From an uncultured Clostridia bacterium (GTDB lineage: Bacteria; Bacillota; Clostridia; Oscillospirales; Acutalibacteraceae), in NCBI GenBank assembly GCA_937896885.1, contig CALBNX010000072.1, positions 1-52,385 of the forward strand: a stretch of DNA of 52,385 bases. Direction: 5' to 3'. Below, in pieces: positions 43,141 through 51,895 of this stretch. The position numbers and the translations under genes are program-made. Within the stretch, counting starts at the first letter, position 1. Each line of letters begins with the position of its first letter. The notes under the pieces are model-generated. The model saw only the letters and a program-made list of their open reading frames with translations, searched no databases and had not been told where the DNA came from.

Positions 43141-45824
43141 TTCTTTGCAATTTTAATATCTGCATTTTTAACGTTACCACTCAATGTGATTTCAATAATT
43201 CCGTTATCACGGATAAAGAAATCAGCCTTTTCGCCATTGACAGTAACAGAATAGTCAAAGCTATCACTCATTACAGCAATTAATGAATATTTTTCATTAT
43301 TGCCATAATATTTTATTGAACACGTCATTTCAGTTGCATCTTCATTAAATTGACTGTTCATAACCATTATATCAAGACCAGTTGAAAGTGTTTTTGGTTT
43401 GAAATATGCGTTAGTCCAGATATTAATAGGTGTTGAAAGCCCACCAAAATTATGGAACCAACCACCACGACCTGATGTAATATTAAACATTTCGAATGTG
43501 TAATATGAGTATTCCACTTCTCTTTTCCAAGCATCAAGTGCAGTTTTTGCAATTTTGAACGCAAAATCGGTTTCACCTAAATCAAGCATAGTTTTCCACA
43601 CAAACCATTGATGAGAAAGCCACACATTACCGTTCCAATAACCGTTTGTTATGTAATATGATGCTGACTTATCAACTGCGCTGATACCAACAGGACTGAA
43701 CATTTCGTCGTCGCTCTTTAAATGAGCAAGAATTCTGTCGCGTTGGTCTTTTGTAACTGCACCTGCAATGATTGGATAAATGCCATCCATTGTTTTGTTT
43801 AAGTTTTCACCATCTGCAGTTCTGTATTGCTCTTTTGCGTCACCATTTTCGTCGTGAACTACATAAGAGAAATAGCCACAATCTTCATCCCAAGAGTATT
43901 TTTGCAATGCATTTGACACTCTTTCAATATCATTGAGATATGTTGCTTTGTCGTCTTCTTTTTCGAGCAAGTCCGCTACCATATAAAGAATTTTTGCACA
44001 ACGAATTACCTGTGATGATGAAATGCAAGGTGTCATCCATTTTTGCTTATTTTCAGCATACATTGTCTTTTGTGGTGGCAAGTCATCCATACCACTACAA
44101 TTATAGAAATAATCAAAGGTTGTTGTAAGTCCACTATTGAATTTTGTGGTTGTAGAGCCATTGATTTTACCTGCAAGGAAGTCATAGAACATTTTTACTC
44201 TGTCATAATATGCGAGTAATTCTGTTTTATCATTTGCCCTTTTGAGCATTTCGAGATATTGATAAATATGCACAGGTACTGGTGAGCCATGCAAAAGGAA
44301 TGCCCACTCTTTATTGTCTGTCAAATATGTTTCGAGAATATAGTCAGCAATATTTGGTGCAAATTCAATCATATCAAGACCGATAAAGCCTGAATCCCAT
44401 GTGTAGAATGAATCCCAACGCTTGCCGGGTGTATGGTGAACAACATATTCGCCGTTTCTGTAAAGCGGATAAACAGTATTCTGAAACACAGTAGAACGAA
44501 GAATTCTGTTTGAGAATTCATAAGTTTTACCTGCCAAATTCAAGTCAAATTTTTCAAGAGAGTTATACGCTTTTTCATAGATTTTTTCATATTCTTCTGT
44601 TGTTTTATACTCGGTTTCGCCGAATGAGAGCACAGCATATTCAATATGGGTTGTGCGTGGCTCAACATAGAGAGTATGAATAACTGTGTTATGATAAAAG
44701 CCTTCGTCGCTATGCTTTTCTGAAAATGAGCCTGAGAATGTTTCAAGCATATTCTGAAAGCTCTCATCAGGTTGTGATATTCGAGCTGTTGGGCTATCTT
44801 CAAGACAACCTGTATTAAAATCACGGCAACGAGTTGATGGGTTAAATGTTTTTACATAGAATTCACCGTCAACACCATCATATTTATAAGAAACGAGCTT
44901 GCCGTTATCGTCAGTAGTTTTGATTTGTGGATAGAAATTGTGCTTTTTACTATTGGTTGAAACCGTTTCGCCCGCTTCAGTTACTGCAAGAAAATCAAAC
45001 TCAATTCCACCCGTGCCACAAGATGTAAGAATTACGCTTGAAAGGTTGAATGGAATTGACAAAACATCAAAACTTTCTGCTGATTTGAATTTGAGTTCTT
45101 GCCCGTTCAAAGTCCATACGCTATCTTTATCGTCAGTTGTTCTGTAACGAATGTGGAGAGTAGGATTATTGAATTTTGAAATATCACCTAAATCATAAGT
45201 GATTCTATCCCCTGCTTCTTCACCAAGTTTAGAATATTTAGGCAAAATATAACGGTTGTTATCTCTATCACCAAGTCCTTTATGATAAGTGAATCCGTCG
45301 TCAAAAAATTCACCTTTTTTCATAGCGTCAATAACCTGCTTGTCCCAAGGACGAGTTGTGTTATAATCATATGACTTATAATCAAGTGCTTTTATAAATA
45401 TATTTTTCTCGGGTAAAACAGGTGTTGTTGTGAAAACATTTGGATATTCGACTGCAGAGAAAAGATTAAGCAAACAAATCTGCATAATTTCAGTATTATT
45501 TACAAACTCTGTGCGCACGAGTACACTATCGCTATCAAGCTTTGTAAAAGATACATCAGCATAAACCTTGTCTTTCCATTCAAGGTCATAACGATATGAA
45601 TAGAATGAATAATCAGCCTTTGCTTCCCAAGGGTGAACGCCCACTGGCACAGTAACATTTGGTACGCGAGAATCAGCGTTTTCAATAGCAGGACTCACAA
45701 CGCAGTCAAAACGGACGCCACCTTCTGTTTTGTGGTCAACAATTCTTGAAATACCGCTATATTTCTTTGAATATGGACCCCAATAGCCCAATAGTTCATA
45801 CATTTTTTGTGTCACTTTGCTCAT
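43137..45824 (-). CDS. GH63-like glycoside hydrolase
   Basis: An 895-residue protein without signal peptide. The N-terminal half is beta-rich (sandwich-like, about residues 1-430). The C-terminal half is an (alpha/alpha)6-barrel of the MGH1/GH63 type with GKRWDSFYTWDSGFIGLDM, NGYWNGNVWLSHQW and a closing Glu-containing EVEYSYYTFE. Relatives hydrolyse alpha-glucosidic or mannosyl linkages in the cytosol; specificity is not clear. The ATG at 45824 has GAGGT upstream; 26 extra open codons further on are ignored. It has its own promoter. Confidence 0.8.
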   Translation of the reverse strand: MSKVTQKMYELLGYWGPYSKKYSGISRIVDHKTEGGVRFDCVVSPAIENADSRVPNVTVPVGVHPWEAKADYSFYSYRYDLEWKDKVYADVSFTKLDSDSVLVRTEFVNNTEIMQICLLNLFSAVEYPNVFTTTPVLPEKNIFIKALDYKSYDYNTTRPWDKQVIDAMKKGEFFDDGFTYHKGLGDRDNNRYILPKYSKLGEEAGDRITYDLGDISKFNNPTLHIRYRTTDDKDSVWTLNGQELKFKSAESFDVLSIPFNLSSVILTSCGTGGIEFDFLAVTEAGETVSTNSKKHNFYPQIKTTDDNGKLVSYKYDGVDGEFYVKTFNPSTRCRDFNTGCLEDSPTARISQPDESFQNMLETFSGSFSEKHSDEGFYHNTVIHTLYVEPRTTHIEYAVLSFGETEYKTTEEYEKIYEKAYNSLEKFDLNLAGKTYEFSNRILRSTVFQNTVYPLYRNGEYVVHHTPGKRWDSFYTWDSGFIGLDMIEFAPNIADYILETYLTDNKEWAFLLHGSPVPVHIYQYLEMLKRANDKTELLAYYDRVKMFYDFLAGKINGSTTTKFNSGLTTTFDYFYNCSGMDDLPPQKTMYAENKQKWMTPCISSSQVIRCAKILYMVADLLEKEDDKATYLNDIERVSNALQKYSWDEDCGYFSYVVHDENGDAKEQYRTADGENLNKTMDGIYPIIAGAVTKDQRDRILAHLKSDDEMFSPVGISAVDKSASYYITNGYWNGNVWLSHQWFVWKTMLDLGETDFAFKIAKTALDAWKREVEYSYYTFEMFNITSGRGGWFHNFGGLSTPINIWTNAYFKPKTLSTGLDIMVMNSQFNEDATEMTCSIKYYGNNEKYSLIAVMSDSFDYSVTVNGEKADFFIRDNGIIEITLSGNVKNADIKIAKN

Positions 45825-45854
45825 AAATAATACCTCGCGAAAAAATATAGTATT

Positions 45855-45883
45855 ATTATAGCAAAAACAGTGTGAGTTTTCAA
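45855..45883 (-). promoter_or_regulatory. Promoter of the GH63-like gene
   Basis: On the minus strand, TTGAAA (45878-45883) and TATAAT (45855-45860), spacer 17 bp. Confidence 0.7.
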
Positions 45884-45898
45884 CAAATATATAAATAA

Positions 45899-45932
45899 AC
45901 ATCCACCCGCTTAGTTGCGAGTGGATGTTTGT
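45899..45932 (-). terminator. Terminator of the repeat-rich secreted protein gene
   Basis: An imperfect 12-bp stem (ACATCCAC plus CGC paired with GCG plus GTGGATGT) is followed on the minus strand by TTTATTTATAT. It lies 8 bases behind the stop. Confidence 0.7.
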
Positions 45933-45939
45933 TCTTTTA

Positions 45940-48900
45940 CTAAATATCTAAATATCCGTTAGAATCGACATAGACAGATTCGCCCTCAATTGTGAGCCAT
46001 GTGTCAGTTACCATATAACCTGTTTCGTCGAAATATCTATAACCAATTCCGTCATAAACTACAACGTCAGTTGCTAAATAACCTGTTTCGTCAAAATACA
46101 AGTAGCCATTACCGTCGTCAATTATAACGTTAGATTGCCAATAACCGTTTTCACCTACAAAACAAATACCGTGGCTATCTGTTACCATAGCGTTTGTTAC
46201 CATTTTGCCGTTTTCATCTAAGAAGCACCAGCCAATGCTATCTTTCATCCACTGATTAGTTAGACAAGAACCATTTGCACCAACATAGTACCAATCATCG
46301 CCATCTTTGAGCCATTTGTTAGTTACCATGTAGCCGTTTGCATCAACAAAATAACGTTTACCGTCATCATTTACCCATTGATTATATACAATATAACCAC
46401 TTGAATCAACATAGCACCAGCCTATTGAGTCTTTAACCCATTCATTTGTGAGCATTGCGCCATCAGAACCTAAATAGCACCAGCCTTGTGAGTCTTTTCT
46501 CCATTGGTTAGATACCATGTAGCCATTTGCGTCAACAAAGTACCATTTACCGCCATCATTTACCCACTGATTATATACAATATAACCACTTGAGCTTACA
46601 TAGCACCAGCCTGTTGAGTCTTTAACCCATGCGTTTGTGAGCATATATCCATCTGCACCAAGATAGCACCAGCCTTGTGAGTCTTTTTTCCACTGGTTAG
46701 ATACTGTATAGCCGTTAGAGTCAATAAAGTACCATTTGCCATCATATTGCACCCATTTGTTATATACTATATAACCATTTGAGCCAACGAAGCACCAACC
46801 ATGACTATCTTTTGCTAATGCGTTTGTGAGCATATATCCATCTGCACCTAAATAACACCAACCTTGGCTGTCTGCTTTCCATTGGTTTGTGAGTTTAATA
46901 CCGTTATCATAGTATGCCCATTTGCCGTTTTCATTTATCCAACCATTGAGGCTTTGATTACCAAAAGTGATTTTTTCAACTAAAATGTCATCACTAAGAA
47001 CTAGGTTGATATATTCGGTTTTACCTGAATAATACCAATAAAGTTCTCTTGTAGCATACCATTTACCACCAATGTATTCAAGACTATAGTTAATATCTGA
47101 CACATCGCCATAGCCACCCCACTCAGGAATGAGAACTGTATGGTCTGCACTTCTGTAACCTGCATGTTTGGTGATGTCAACGTTTGAAACATTAAATGTT
47201 TCCTCAATCATTTCTATAACATCATCAGCATCAAATACCATGTAGTAATAATAACTGTCATTTACTTCTTCTTCATAAAATTCATACTCATATTCCCATC
47301 CCAAGTTCATTGCGGAAATAGTGCCGATATCAGTTATATTGTAGTTAGAATTTGCAATATCCAAGCCTGTAAACTCTCTATCATAGTAATGTTCACAAAC
47401 ATCGTCCTGATACATCTGGATAATACCATACAAATCCTGGCTCATAGTGAAAGCATGAAGCCAGTTGTGTTCTTCAAGAGTATTACTTTCCATCTCACCG
47501 ATAGAGATTCTTACATTCTTAGTTGGATATTCTATCTCAGTTTCTTCATCAAAATCATAATAGTAATATGCCGGATATTCACCTTTGTCTGTATAGATAT
47601 ATCCTGCAACCACTCCAGCACCGCCCATAAACCACTGACATTGGTTTACTTTTGCAACATCACTTGTGCCATCAGGCTTATTAAAGCTTATTACAAGCTC
47701 ATTTGTTCCACTGATTGTGATTGATTCATAAGGATTATCGATAAAGGTTACTTCAAATTCACCTTTATAGCCCATAAATTCAACTGTACCTACACTTACA
47801 TAGTCAGAAACAAACTCAATGTCTGAAACTTGGCACTCATAACCATATTCTCTGTATAAATCACTTGCGAGACATTCTTCAACTGTACCATCTTTATACT
47901 CGATTACAACATTGAAGTCATTCCAATAATAATAATCTTCATAATCATCAAGACCGATAATAAGGTCTCTTACAGGAGTGAATGTCATATTTTCAATTGG
48001 AGTTTCAATAACTTCAACTGTGAAAGAAACTTCCTGTCCCATAAAGGTAGCATTTATTTCATATTCACCAATATCCCATTGATTTTCATAAGATTGGTCA
48101 ATAGCATAATACATACCAATCCAACAGTCATTGTATAAAATGTCGCCATCACTATCAGATTCGTATCTTGTGCCATCTTTCATAACCGCAGTATAGCTTG
48201 GAACAACCTGATAATGGAAATATTCGTTATAACGAACCCATTCTTCAAGTTCTTCGTCCCATTCTTCATCACAAGACCAATAACCATCAGCATTTTTAAT
48301 TAAGGTTATATCATCTACAATCAAATAATCAAGTGGAGATTCTAAAACCTTAACCTGTGCTGTTGTTTCGTATCCCAAAAAAGAAATAGGAACATCATTG
48401 TTGCCGATTACAAACTGATTATCATAACTCTGATAATAATTAACTTCAATATAATAATCGGTTTGCTCATGAATTTCCCAACTATCTCCTTTATATACTG
48501 TACCATCTTTATATGTGACAGTATATTCTAAATCAGCCTCATCAAGATTATAATAGAAATATTTATCAGTTTCACCAATATATTCGCCATCTTCACCATA
48601 TAAAGAATCAGTTGTATAATAGCCATGAACACCTTCAATCAGGTCTTTTTTCTGAGTAACAGTAATGCTTTCAACAGGACATTCAACAACATTAACAGGC
48701 ACTGCTATTGTTTTGCCAAGAAGTGAAATTTCAACATTATGAGAGCCTACACCCCATGGATTCTCATGATTCTGTGCAGAATTTACATCAGCCCAATAGT
48801 TTGTTGCATCATAAATATCATTTCTGTTGCCTGTATAAATACTGCCATCTTTATATGTTACTGTAAATTCAAAGAAATCACTATTATAAACATCGCCATA

Positions 48901-49461
48901 ATAGAAATATTCTTCAGATTCTACATCTTCTTGTAACTCTTCATCCCAATAATAATCAGTTGTGTAATAGCCATCCCAATTTTCAATCAAATCATATGCT
49001 GGCACTGCCTCGATGCTTTCAATAGGATTTTCAATGACTTCCACTTGGACTGTGCCTTCGACATCAAAAATTCCAATTCTGCTTTCGTGCACACCAACGC
49101 CCCATTGGTTGTCATAGGTCTGGTCATAATATACATCAGGCCAATAACCAGTTGCATCATAGATTTCACTTTCAGTACCTATGATTTCTGTACCATCCTC
49201 ATAAGTTAATGTGAATATCAGGTTTGCACTGCTAGGGTTATAACGGAAGTATTCTTCAGTATATAACCACTGTTCAAGTTCTTCATCCCAATATTCATCA
49301 AATTCCCAATACCCATGATATCCCTCAATCAAAGGGTCTTGAGCCACTGCTGTTATGCTGACAACATCTGATTCAACTGCAGACGCCATAATTGCCATCT
49401 GTGAGAAAATCATTGCAATTACCATTACAACAGCAAGAGTTTTTTGTAATGTCTTTTTCAT
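45940..49461 (-). CDS. Large secreted protein with Ig-like and cell-wall-binding repeats
   Basis: About 1173 residues. A signal peptide (cleavage near ASAVES) is followed by five Ig-like repeats of about 100-120 residues, each ending in a pattern such as V-x-V-x-E-x-P-I-E-S-I (Big_3-like). A unique Tyr/Glu/Asp-rich acidic region covers about residues 600-840. The last 335 residues are sixteen 21-residue repeats with the G-W-C-Y-x-G and Y-x-x-N pattern of choline-binding-type wall repeats. It has no LPXTG motif and no recognisable enzyme. It is probably attached non-covalently to the envelope, for adhesion or scaffolding. The ATG at 49461 has GGAGGG at a 6-base distance; an ATG 6 bases earlier is too close. 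Confidence 0.85.
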   Translation of the reverse strand: MKKTLQKTLAVVMVIAMIFSQMAIMASAVESDVVSITAVAQDPLIEGYHGYWEFDEYWDEELEQWLYTEEYFRYNPSSANLIFTLTYEDGTEIIGTESEIYDATGYWPDVYYDQTYDNQWGVGVHESRIGIFDVEGTVQVEVIENPIESIEAVPAYDLIENWDGYYTTDYYWDEELQEDVESEEYFYYGDVYNSDFFEFTVTYKDGSIYTGNRNDIYDATNYWADVNSAQNHENPWGVGSHNVEISLLGKTIAVPVNVVECPVESITVTQKKDLIEGVHGYYTTDSLYGEDGEYIGETDKYFYYNLDEADLEYTVTYKDGTVYKGDSWEIHEQTDYYIEVNYYQSYDNQFVIGNNDVPISFLGYETTAQVKVLESPLDYLIVDDITLIKNADGYWSCDEEWDEELEEWVRYNEYFHYQVVPSYTAVMKDGTRYESDSDGDILYNDCWIGMYYAIDQSYENQWDIGEYEINATFMGQEVSFTVEVIETPIENMTFTPVRDLIIGLDDYEDYYYWNDFNVVIEYKDGTVEECLASDLYREYGYECQVSDIEFVSDYVSVGTVEFMGYKGEFEVTFIDNPYESITISGTNELVISFNKPDGTSDVAKVNQCQWFMGGAGVVAGYIYTDKGEYPAYYYYDFDEETEIEYPTKNVRISIGEMESNTLEEHNWLHAFTMSQDLYGIIQMYQDDVCEHYYDREFTGLDIANSNYNITDIGTISAMNLGWEYEYEFYEEEVNDSYYYYMVFDADDVIEMIEETFNVSNVDITKHAGYRSADHTVLIPEWGGYGDVSDINYSLEYIGGKWYATRELYWYYSGKTEYINLVLSDDILVEKITFGNQSLNGWINENGKWAYYDNGIKLTNQWKADSQGWCYLGADGYMLTNALAKDSHGWCFVGSNGYIVYNKWVQYDGKWYFIDSNGYTVSNQWKKDSQGWCYLGADGYMLTNAWVKDSTGWCYVSSSGYIVYNQWVNDGGKWYFVDANGYMVSNQWRKDSQGWCYLGSDGAMLTNEWVKDSIGWCYVDSSGYIVYNQWVNDDGKRYFVDANGYMVTNKWLKDGDDWYYVGANGSCLTNQWMKDSIGWCFLDENGKMVTNAMVTDSHGICFVGENGYWQSNVIIDDGNGYLYFDETGYLATDVVVYDGIGYRYFDETGYMVTDTWLTIEGESVYVDSNGYLDI
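45943..46947 (-). repeat. Tandem wall-binding repeat region with 189-bp superperiod
   Basis: The coding DNA for sixteen 21-residue repeats. Three consecutive 63-residue (189-bp) units have nearly the same sequence, best seen where the codons for SQGWCYLG recur at about 46475, 46664 and 46853. Confidence 0.85.
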
Positions 49462-49589
49462 AAACATCCCTCCAAAATATTTTATGATTTAATTCTAATC
49501 TTTTAGGGGGATTTTTACAAGTGATAAAGGCTACAAGAATATTTGCTGTTAATTGGTAATTGTGACGAAAAGGATTAGATAAATTAGGG

Positions 49590-49750
49590 TTTGTCGGGTA
49601 GCCTCCCTTGTTAAAGGGAGGGGAACCGCGACAGCGGTGGAGGGATTCATTATGCAACAACAAGAATCCCCTCGCCACTTCGTGGCCCTCTCCCCTTTGA
49701 CAAGGGGCGCTTTTGTGTTTTCCGCTGTCAGTTTCAATTTCCCCGACAAA
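49590..49750. repeat. Composite palindromic element with repeat copies 2 and 3
   Basis: Copy 2 (49601-49649, plus) and copy 3 (49664-49710, minus) of the two-hairpin repeat face each other. They are flanked by the 9-bp inverted repeat TTTGTCGGG (49590-49598) and CCCGACAAA (49742-49750). The 300-base gap between sigK and the secreted protein holds little else. It resembles a small non-autonomous palindromic element. Confidence 0.65.
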
Positions 49751-49766
49751 TTCAAATTTGTGGTTG

Positions 49767-50468
49767 TTAATCGTCTTCGTCGATGCCGAAAAGGGCGCGT
49801 AGTTCATCTATGGTTTTCTTTTCAATTCTGGATACATAAGAACGGGATATACCAAGTTTTTTTGCAATTTCTCGTTGTGTCATTGGGTCGGTATCATAAA
49901 GACCATACCGCATTATTATAATCTGCTTATTTCTCTCGTCTTTGATGTTTTCTAAATACTCATATAACTTTTCAGATTTCATTTTCAAATCAACATCATC
50001 AAAGACAGTTTCGTCACAATAGATTATATCAGTAAATGTCAATGGATTGCCCTCACTATCGGTGTCGATTGGCTCATCCATTGAGATTTCAACTGCACTT
50101 TTTTTCTTCGCGCGAAAATGCATAAAAATCTCGTTTTCAATACACCTTGAAGCATAAGTTGCAAGTCTTGGTCCACGAGTATAATCAAAAGTATTGATAG
50201 CTTTTATTAGTCCAATTGTGCCGATTGATATGATATCTTCTTGGTCGGAATAATTGGCATAATATTTTTTGATAATATGAGCAACTAATCTCATATTGTG
50301 ATTCACAAGTTTATTTCTTGCATTGATGTCGCCATCACGGTGAAACTTTTCAAAGGCTTCTCTTTCTTCTTTGGCGCTCAAAGGTTCGGGGAATGAACTA
50401 TTTGTTGAAAGGTGAAGCATAAAATAGAGAATATTTGTTGATACACTTTGTAATAACGCAAGTAACAT
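49767..50468 (-). CDS. sigK: Sporulation sigma factor SigK (pro-sigma-K)
   Basis: A 233-residue factor. The hydrophobic pro-sequence (about residues 1-22, LLALLQSVSTNILYFML) is followed by FPEPLSAKEE, region 2 (NMRLVAHIIKKYY, SIGTIGLIKAINTF, YASRCIENEIFMHFRAKKK) and region 4 (MTQREIAKKLGISRSYVSRIEKKTI). It drives late mother-cell genes after cutting by SpoIVFB. The gene is continuous, with no skin-type insertion. The ATG at 50468 is 8 bases behind GGGAGGTG; a frame-start 7 codons earlier lies in a terminator. Confidence 0.95.
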   Translation of the reverse strand: MLLALLQSVSTNILYFMLHLSTNSSFPEPLSAKEEREAFEKFHRDGDINARNKLVNHNMRLVAHIIKKYYANYSDQEDIISIGTIGLIKAINTFDYTRGPRLATYASRCIENEIFMHFRAKKKSAVEISMDEPIDTDSEGNPLTFTDIIYCDETVFDDVDLKMKSEKLYEYLENIKDERNKQIIIMRYGLYDTDPMTQREIAKKLGISRSYVSRIEKKTIDELRALFGIDEDD

Positions 50469-50474
50469 AAAAAA

Positions 50475-50516
50475 AACACCTCCCGACACTATATGCGGAA
50501 GGTGTTAAAATTTTGC
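50475..50516 (-). promoter_or_regulatory. ZIP-gene terminator overlapping a candidate sigma-E promoter of sigK
   Basis: The hairpin 50475-50506 (outer stem AACACCT/AGGTGTT, inner CCG/CGG) followed by a run of T is an intrinsic terminator for the ZIP gene. Its loop contains CATATAGT (50488-50495), a sigma-E-like -10, with GCAAAAT-type sequence 14 bp upstream (50510-50516). The 3' arm holds the sigK ribosome site. Confidence 0.6.
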
Positions 50517-50535
50517 AAGTCCTTTTATTAAAATA

Positions 50536-51297
50536 TCAGCCAAGTAAAACATCCATAGCAAGCATTACACAAAAGCCAACGAGAAGTGAGAATGTTGCGC
50601 CTTTTTCATAGCCGTGAGAATGAGTTTCAGGAATCATTTCATCACTTATTACATAGAGCATTGTTCCCCCTGCAAAAGCCAGAGCAAAAGGTAAAATTGC
50701 AACAGAAATTGAAACGACGAAATAGCCTATCATTGTACCGACAACTTCAACAAGACCTGTTGCAAGAGCAATCAAGAACGCTCTGCGTTTTGGCACACCA
50801 GCATTAAGCATTGGAGCGATAATCACCATACCTTCTGGGATGTTTTGAAGAGCAATACCACCTGAAACAGTTATTGCATCGGCAATATTACCTGTGCCGA
50901 AGCTTACACCTGCTGCAATGCCTTCGGGAAGATTATGAATTGCAATCGCCAATACGAACAATATAACTCTGTTGAGTTGTGATGCATTATCTGGATGGGA
51001 TTCTTTGTCAACACCTGCTATATTATGTAGGTGGGGCACAACACGGTCCATCATACTAAGAAAAACTGCACCACAGATTATGCCTGCGATAACAACTAAA
51101 AGTCCACCTAAACCAGTTGTGCTTTCAACGGCAGGAACAATGAGACCAAGCACTGCGGCAGCGAGCATTATACCCGCGGCAAAGCTTAAAACAATATCGT
51201 TAAATTTATGTGGAATTTTTTTAAGTGCAAAACCTATAAAACTACCAAAAACTGTTGCAAAACCAACACCGATGGCAGTTAAAATTACAATTTTCAT
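50536..51297 (-). CDS. ZIP-family metal transporter
   Basis: A 253-residue membrane protein with about eight transmembrane segments. The metal-site motifs HNLPEGIAAGVSFG (fourth segment) and ALQNIPEGMVI (fifth segment) are those of ZIP carriers of the GufA/ZupT group, which import zinc and other divalent ions. A short His-containing loop (VPHLHNIAG) lies between segments three and four. AAGGTGA precedes the ATG; a promoter-like TTGCAA-17-TAATAT lies upstream. Confidence 0.92.
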   Translation of the reverse strand: MKIVILTAIGVGFATVFGSFIGFALKKIPHKFNDIVLSFAAGIMLAAAVLGLIVPAVESTTGLGGLLVVIAGIICGAVFLSMMDRVVPHLHNIAGVDKESHPDNASQLNRVILFVLAIAIHNLPEGIAAGVSFGTGNIADAITVSGGIALQNIPEGMVIIAPMLNAGVPKRRAFLIALATGLVEVVGTMIGYFVVSISVAILPFALAFAGGTMLYVISDEMIPETHSHGYEKGATFSLLVGFCVMLAMDVLLG

Positions 51298-51400
51298 TAA
51301 ATCACCTTGTTGTTTTTGTTTACCTTTTTATATTATTAAATTTCTGTGAAAATTGCAATAATATTTTATGAAATTTCTTTTAATTTCAACAAAAAATATA

Positions 51401-51429
51401 TTGACAAAAAAAGCACCTTATGATAAACT
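51401..51429 (+). promoter_or_regulatory. Promoter of the tRNA cluster
   Basis: TTGACA (51401-51406) and TAAACT (51424-51429), spacer 17 bp, 18 bases before the tRNA-Gly gene. Confidence 0.75.
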
Positions 51430-51447
51430 AATTAGCGTCCTTTGAAT

Positions 51448-51521
51448 GCGGGTGTAGTTCAATGGTAGAATCCCAGCCTTCCAAGCTGGTCGTGTGGGTT
51501 CGATTCCCATCACCCGCTCCA
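51448..51521 (+). tRNA. tRNA-Gly (anticodon TCC)
   Basis: Acceptor GCGGGTG/CACCCGC, anticodon stem CCAGC/GCTGG around loop CTTCCAA, T loop TTCGATT; discriminator T and an encoded CCA. Confidence 0.95.
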
Positions 51522-51524
51522 TAT

Positions 51525-51601
51525 GCGCTGATAGCTCAGTTGGATAGAGCATCTGCCTTCTAAGCAGAGGGTCGGGGGTTCGAATCCCTTTCAGCGTGCC
51601 A
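51525..51601 (+). tRNA. tRNA-Arg (anticodon TCT)
   Basis: Acceptor GCGCTGA/TCAGCGT (first pair G-U), anticodon loop CTTCTAA, T loop TTCGAAT, discriminator G, encoded CCA. It lies 3 bases behind tRNA-Gly. Confidence 0.95.
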
Positions 51602-51603
51602 AG

Positions 51604-51636
51604 TCAGCGTAAAAGTTCAAAGGCTTTATACGCTGA
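51604..51636 (+). other. Hairpin in the tRNA-Arg to tRNA-His spacer
   Basis: TCAGCGT (51604-51610) pairs perfectly with ACGCTGA (51630-51636), with an inner AAAG/CTTT. The left arm repeats the 3' acceptor strand of tRNA-Arg 13 bases upstream. It may be a processing signal or a duplication remnant. Confidence 0.45.
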
Positions 51637-51643
51637 TATATAT

Positions 51644-51721
51644 GGTGGGTATAGCTTAGTTGGTTAAAGCGCCAGTTTGTGGCACTGGAGACCATCGGTT
51701 CGAATCCGATTATCCACCCCA
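51644..51721 (+). tRNA. tRNA-His (anticodon GTG)
   Basis: Acceptor GTGGGTA/TATCCAC with the extra encoded G at -1 (51644) opposite C73, characteristic of tRNA-His. Anticodon stem CCAGT/ACTGG closes loop TTGTGGC; CCA encoded. Confidence 0.95.
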
Positions 51722-51729
51722 CTAAATTA

Positions 51730-51756
51730 AAACTCCGCTTCTCATAGCGGAGTTTT
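51730..51756 (+). terminator. Terminator inside the tRNA cluster
   Basis: Stem AAACTCCGCT/AGCGGAGTTT (51730-51755, loop TCTCAT), followed by TTAAAC. The short T run suggests partial termination between tRNA-His and tRNA-Gln. Confidence 0.65.
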
Positions 51757-51773
51757 AAACACCAATTTAATAT

Positions 51774-51848
51774 TGGGGTGTCGTCAAGCGGTAAGACACA
51801 GCACTTTGACTGCTGCATTCGTAGGTTCGAATCCTGCCACCCCAGCCA
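51774..51848 (+). tRNA. tRNA-Gln (anticodon TTG)
   Basis: Acceptor TGGGGTG/CACCCCA with the U1-A72 pair typical of tRNA-Gln, anticodon stem CAGCA/TGCTG around CTTTGAC, T loop TTCGAAT, discriminator G, CCA encoded. Confidence 0.95.
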
Positions 51849-51849
51849 G

Positions 51850-51890
51850 AATAGAAGGTATTACCTTTAGGTGATGCCTTCTATTTTTCG
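51850..51890 (+). terminator. Terminator of the tRNA cluster
   Basis: AATAGAAGG (51850-51858) pairs with CCTTCTATT (51877-51885), with further pairing ACC/GGT inside, followed by TTTCG. It directly follows tRNA-Gln. Confidence 0.8.
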
Positions 51891-51895
51891 TTTTG

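Noticed and set aside
45943..46947. CRISPR-like periodicity in the 21- and 63-codon repeats
   Set aside because: The periodicity is in frame within a protein gene and encodes wall-binding repeats; there are no spacers or cas genes.
49637..49921. Plus-strand frame starting inside the repeat and running antisense into sigK
   Set aside because: Its first part is repeat sequence and the rest opposes sigK; there is no homology and only the repeat-borne ribosome site supports it.
49767..50468. Possible skin-type interruption of sigK
   Set aside because: The reading frame is continuous from pro-sequence to region 4; no recombinase or split is present.
51448..51848. tRNA-bound integrative element between tRNA-Gly and tRNA-Gln
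   Set aside because: The spacers are short and hold only hairpins; no integrase or element genes are visible in the window.
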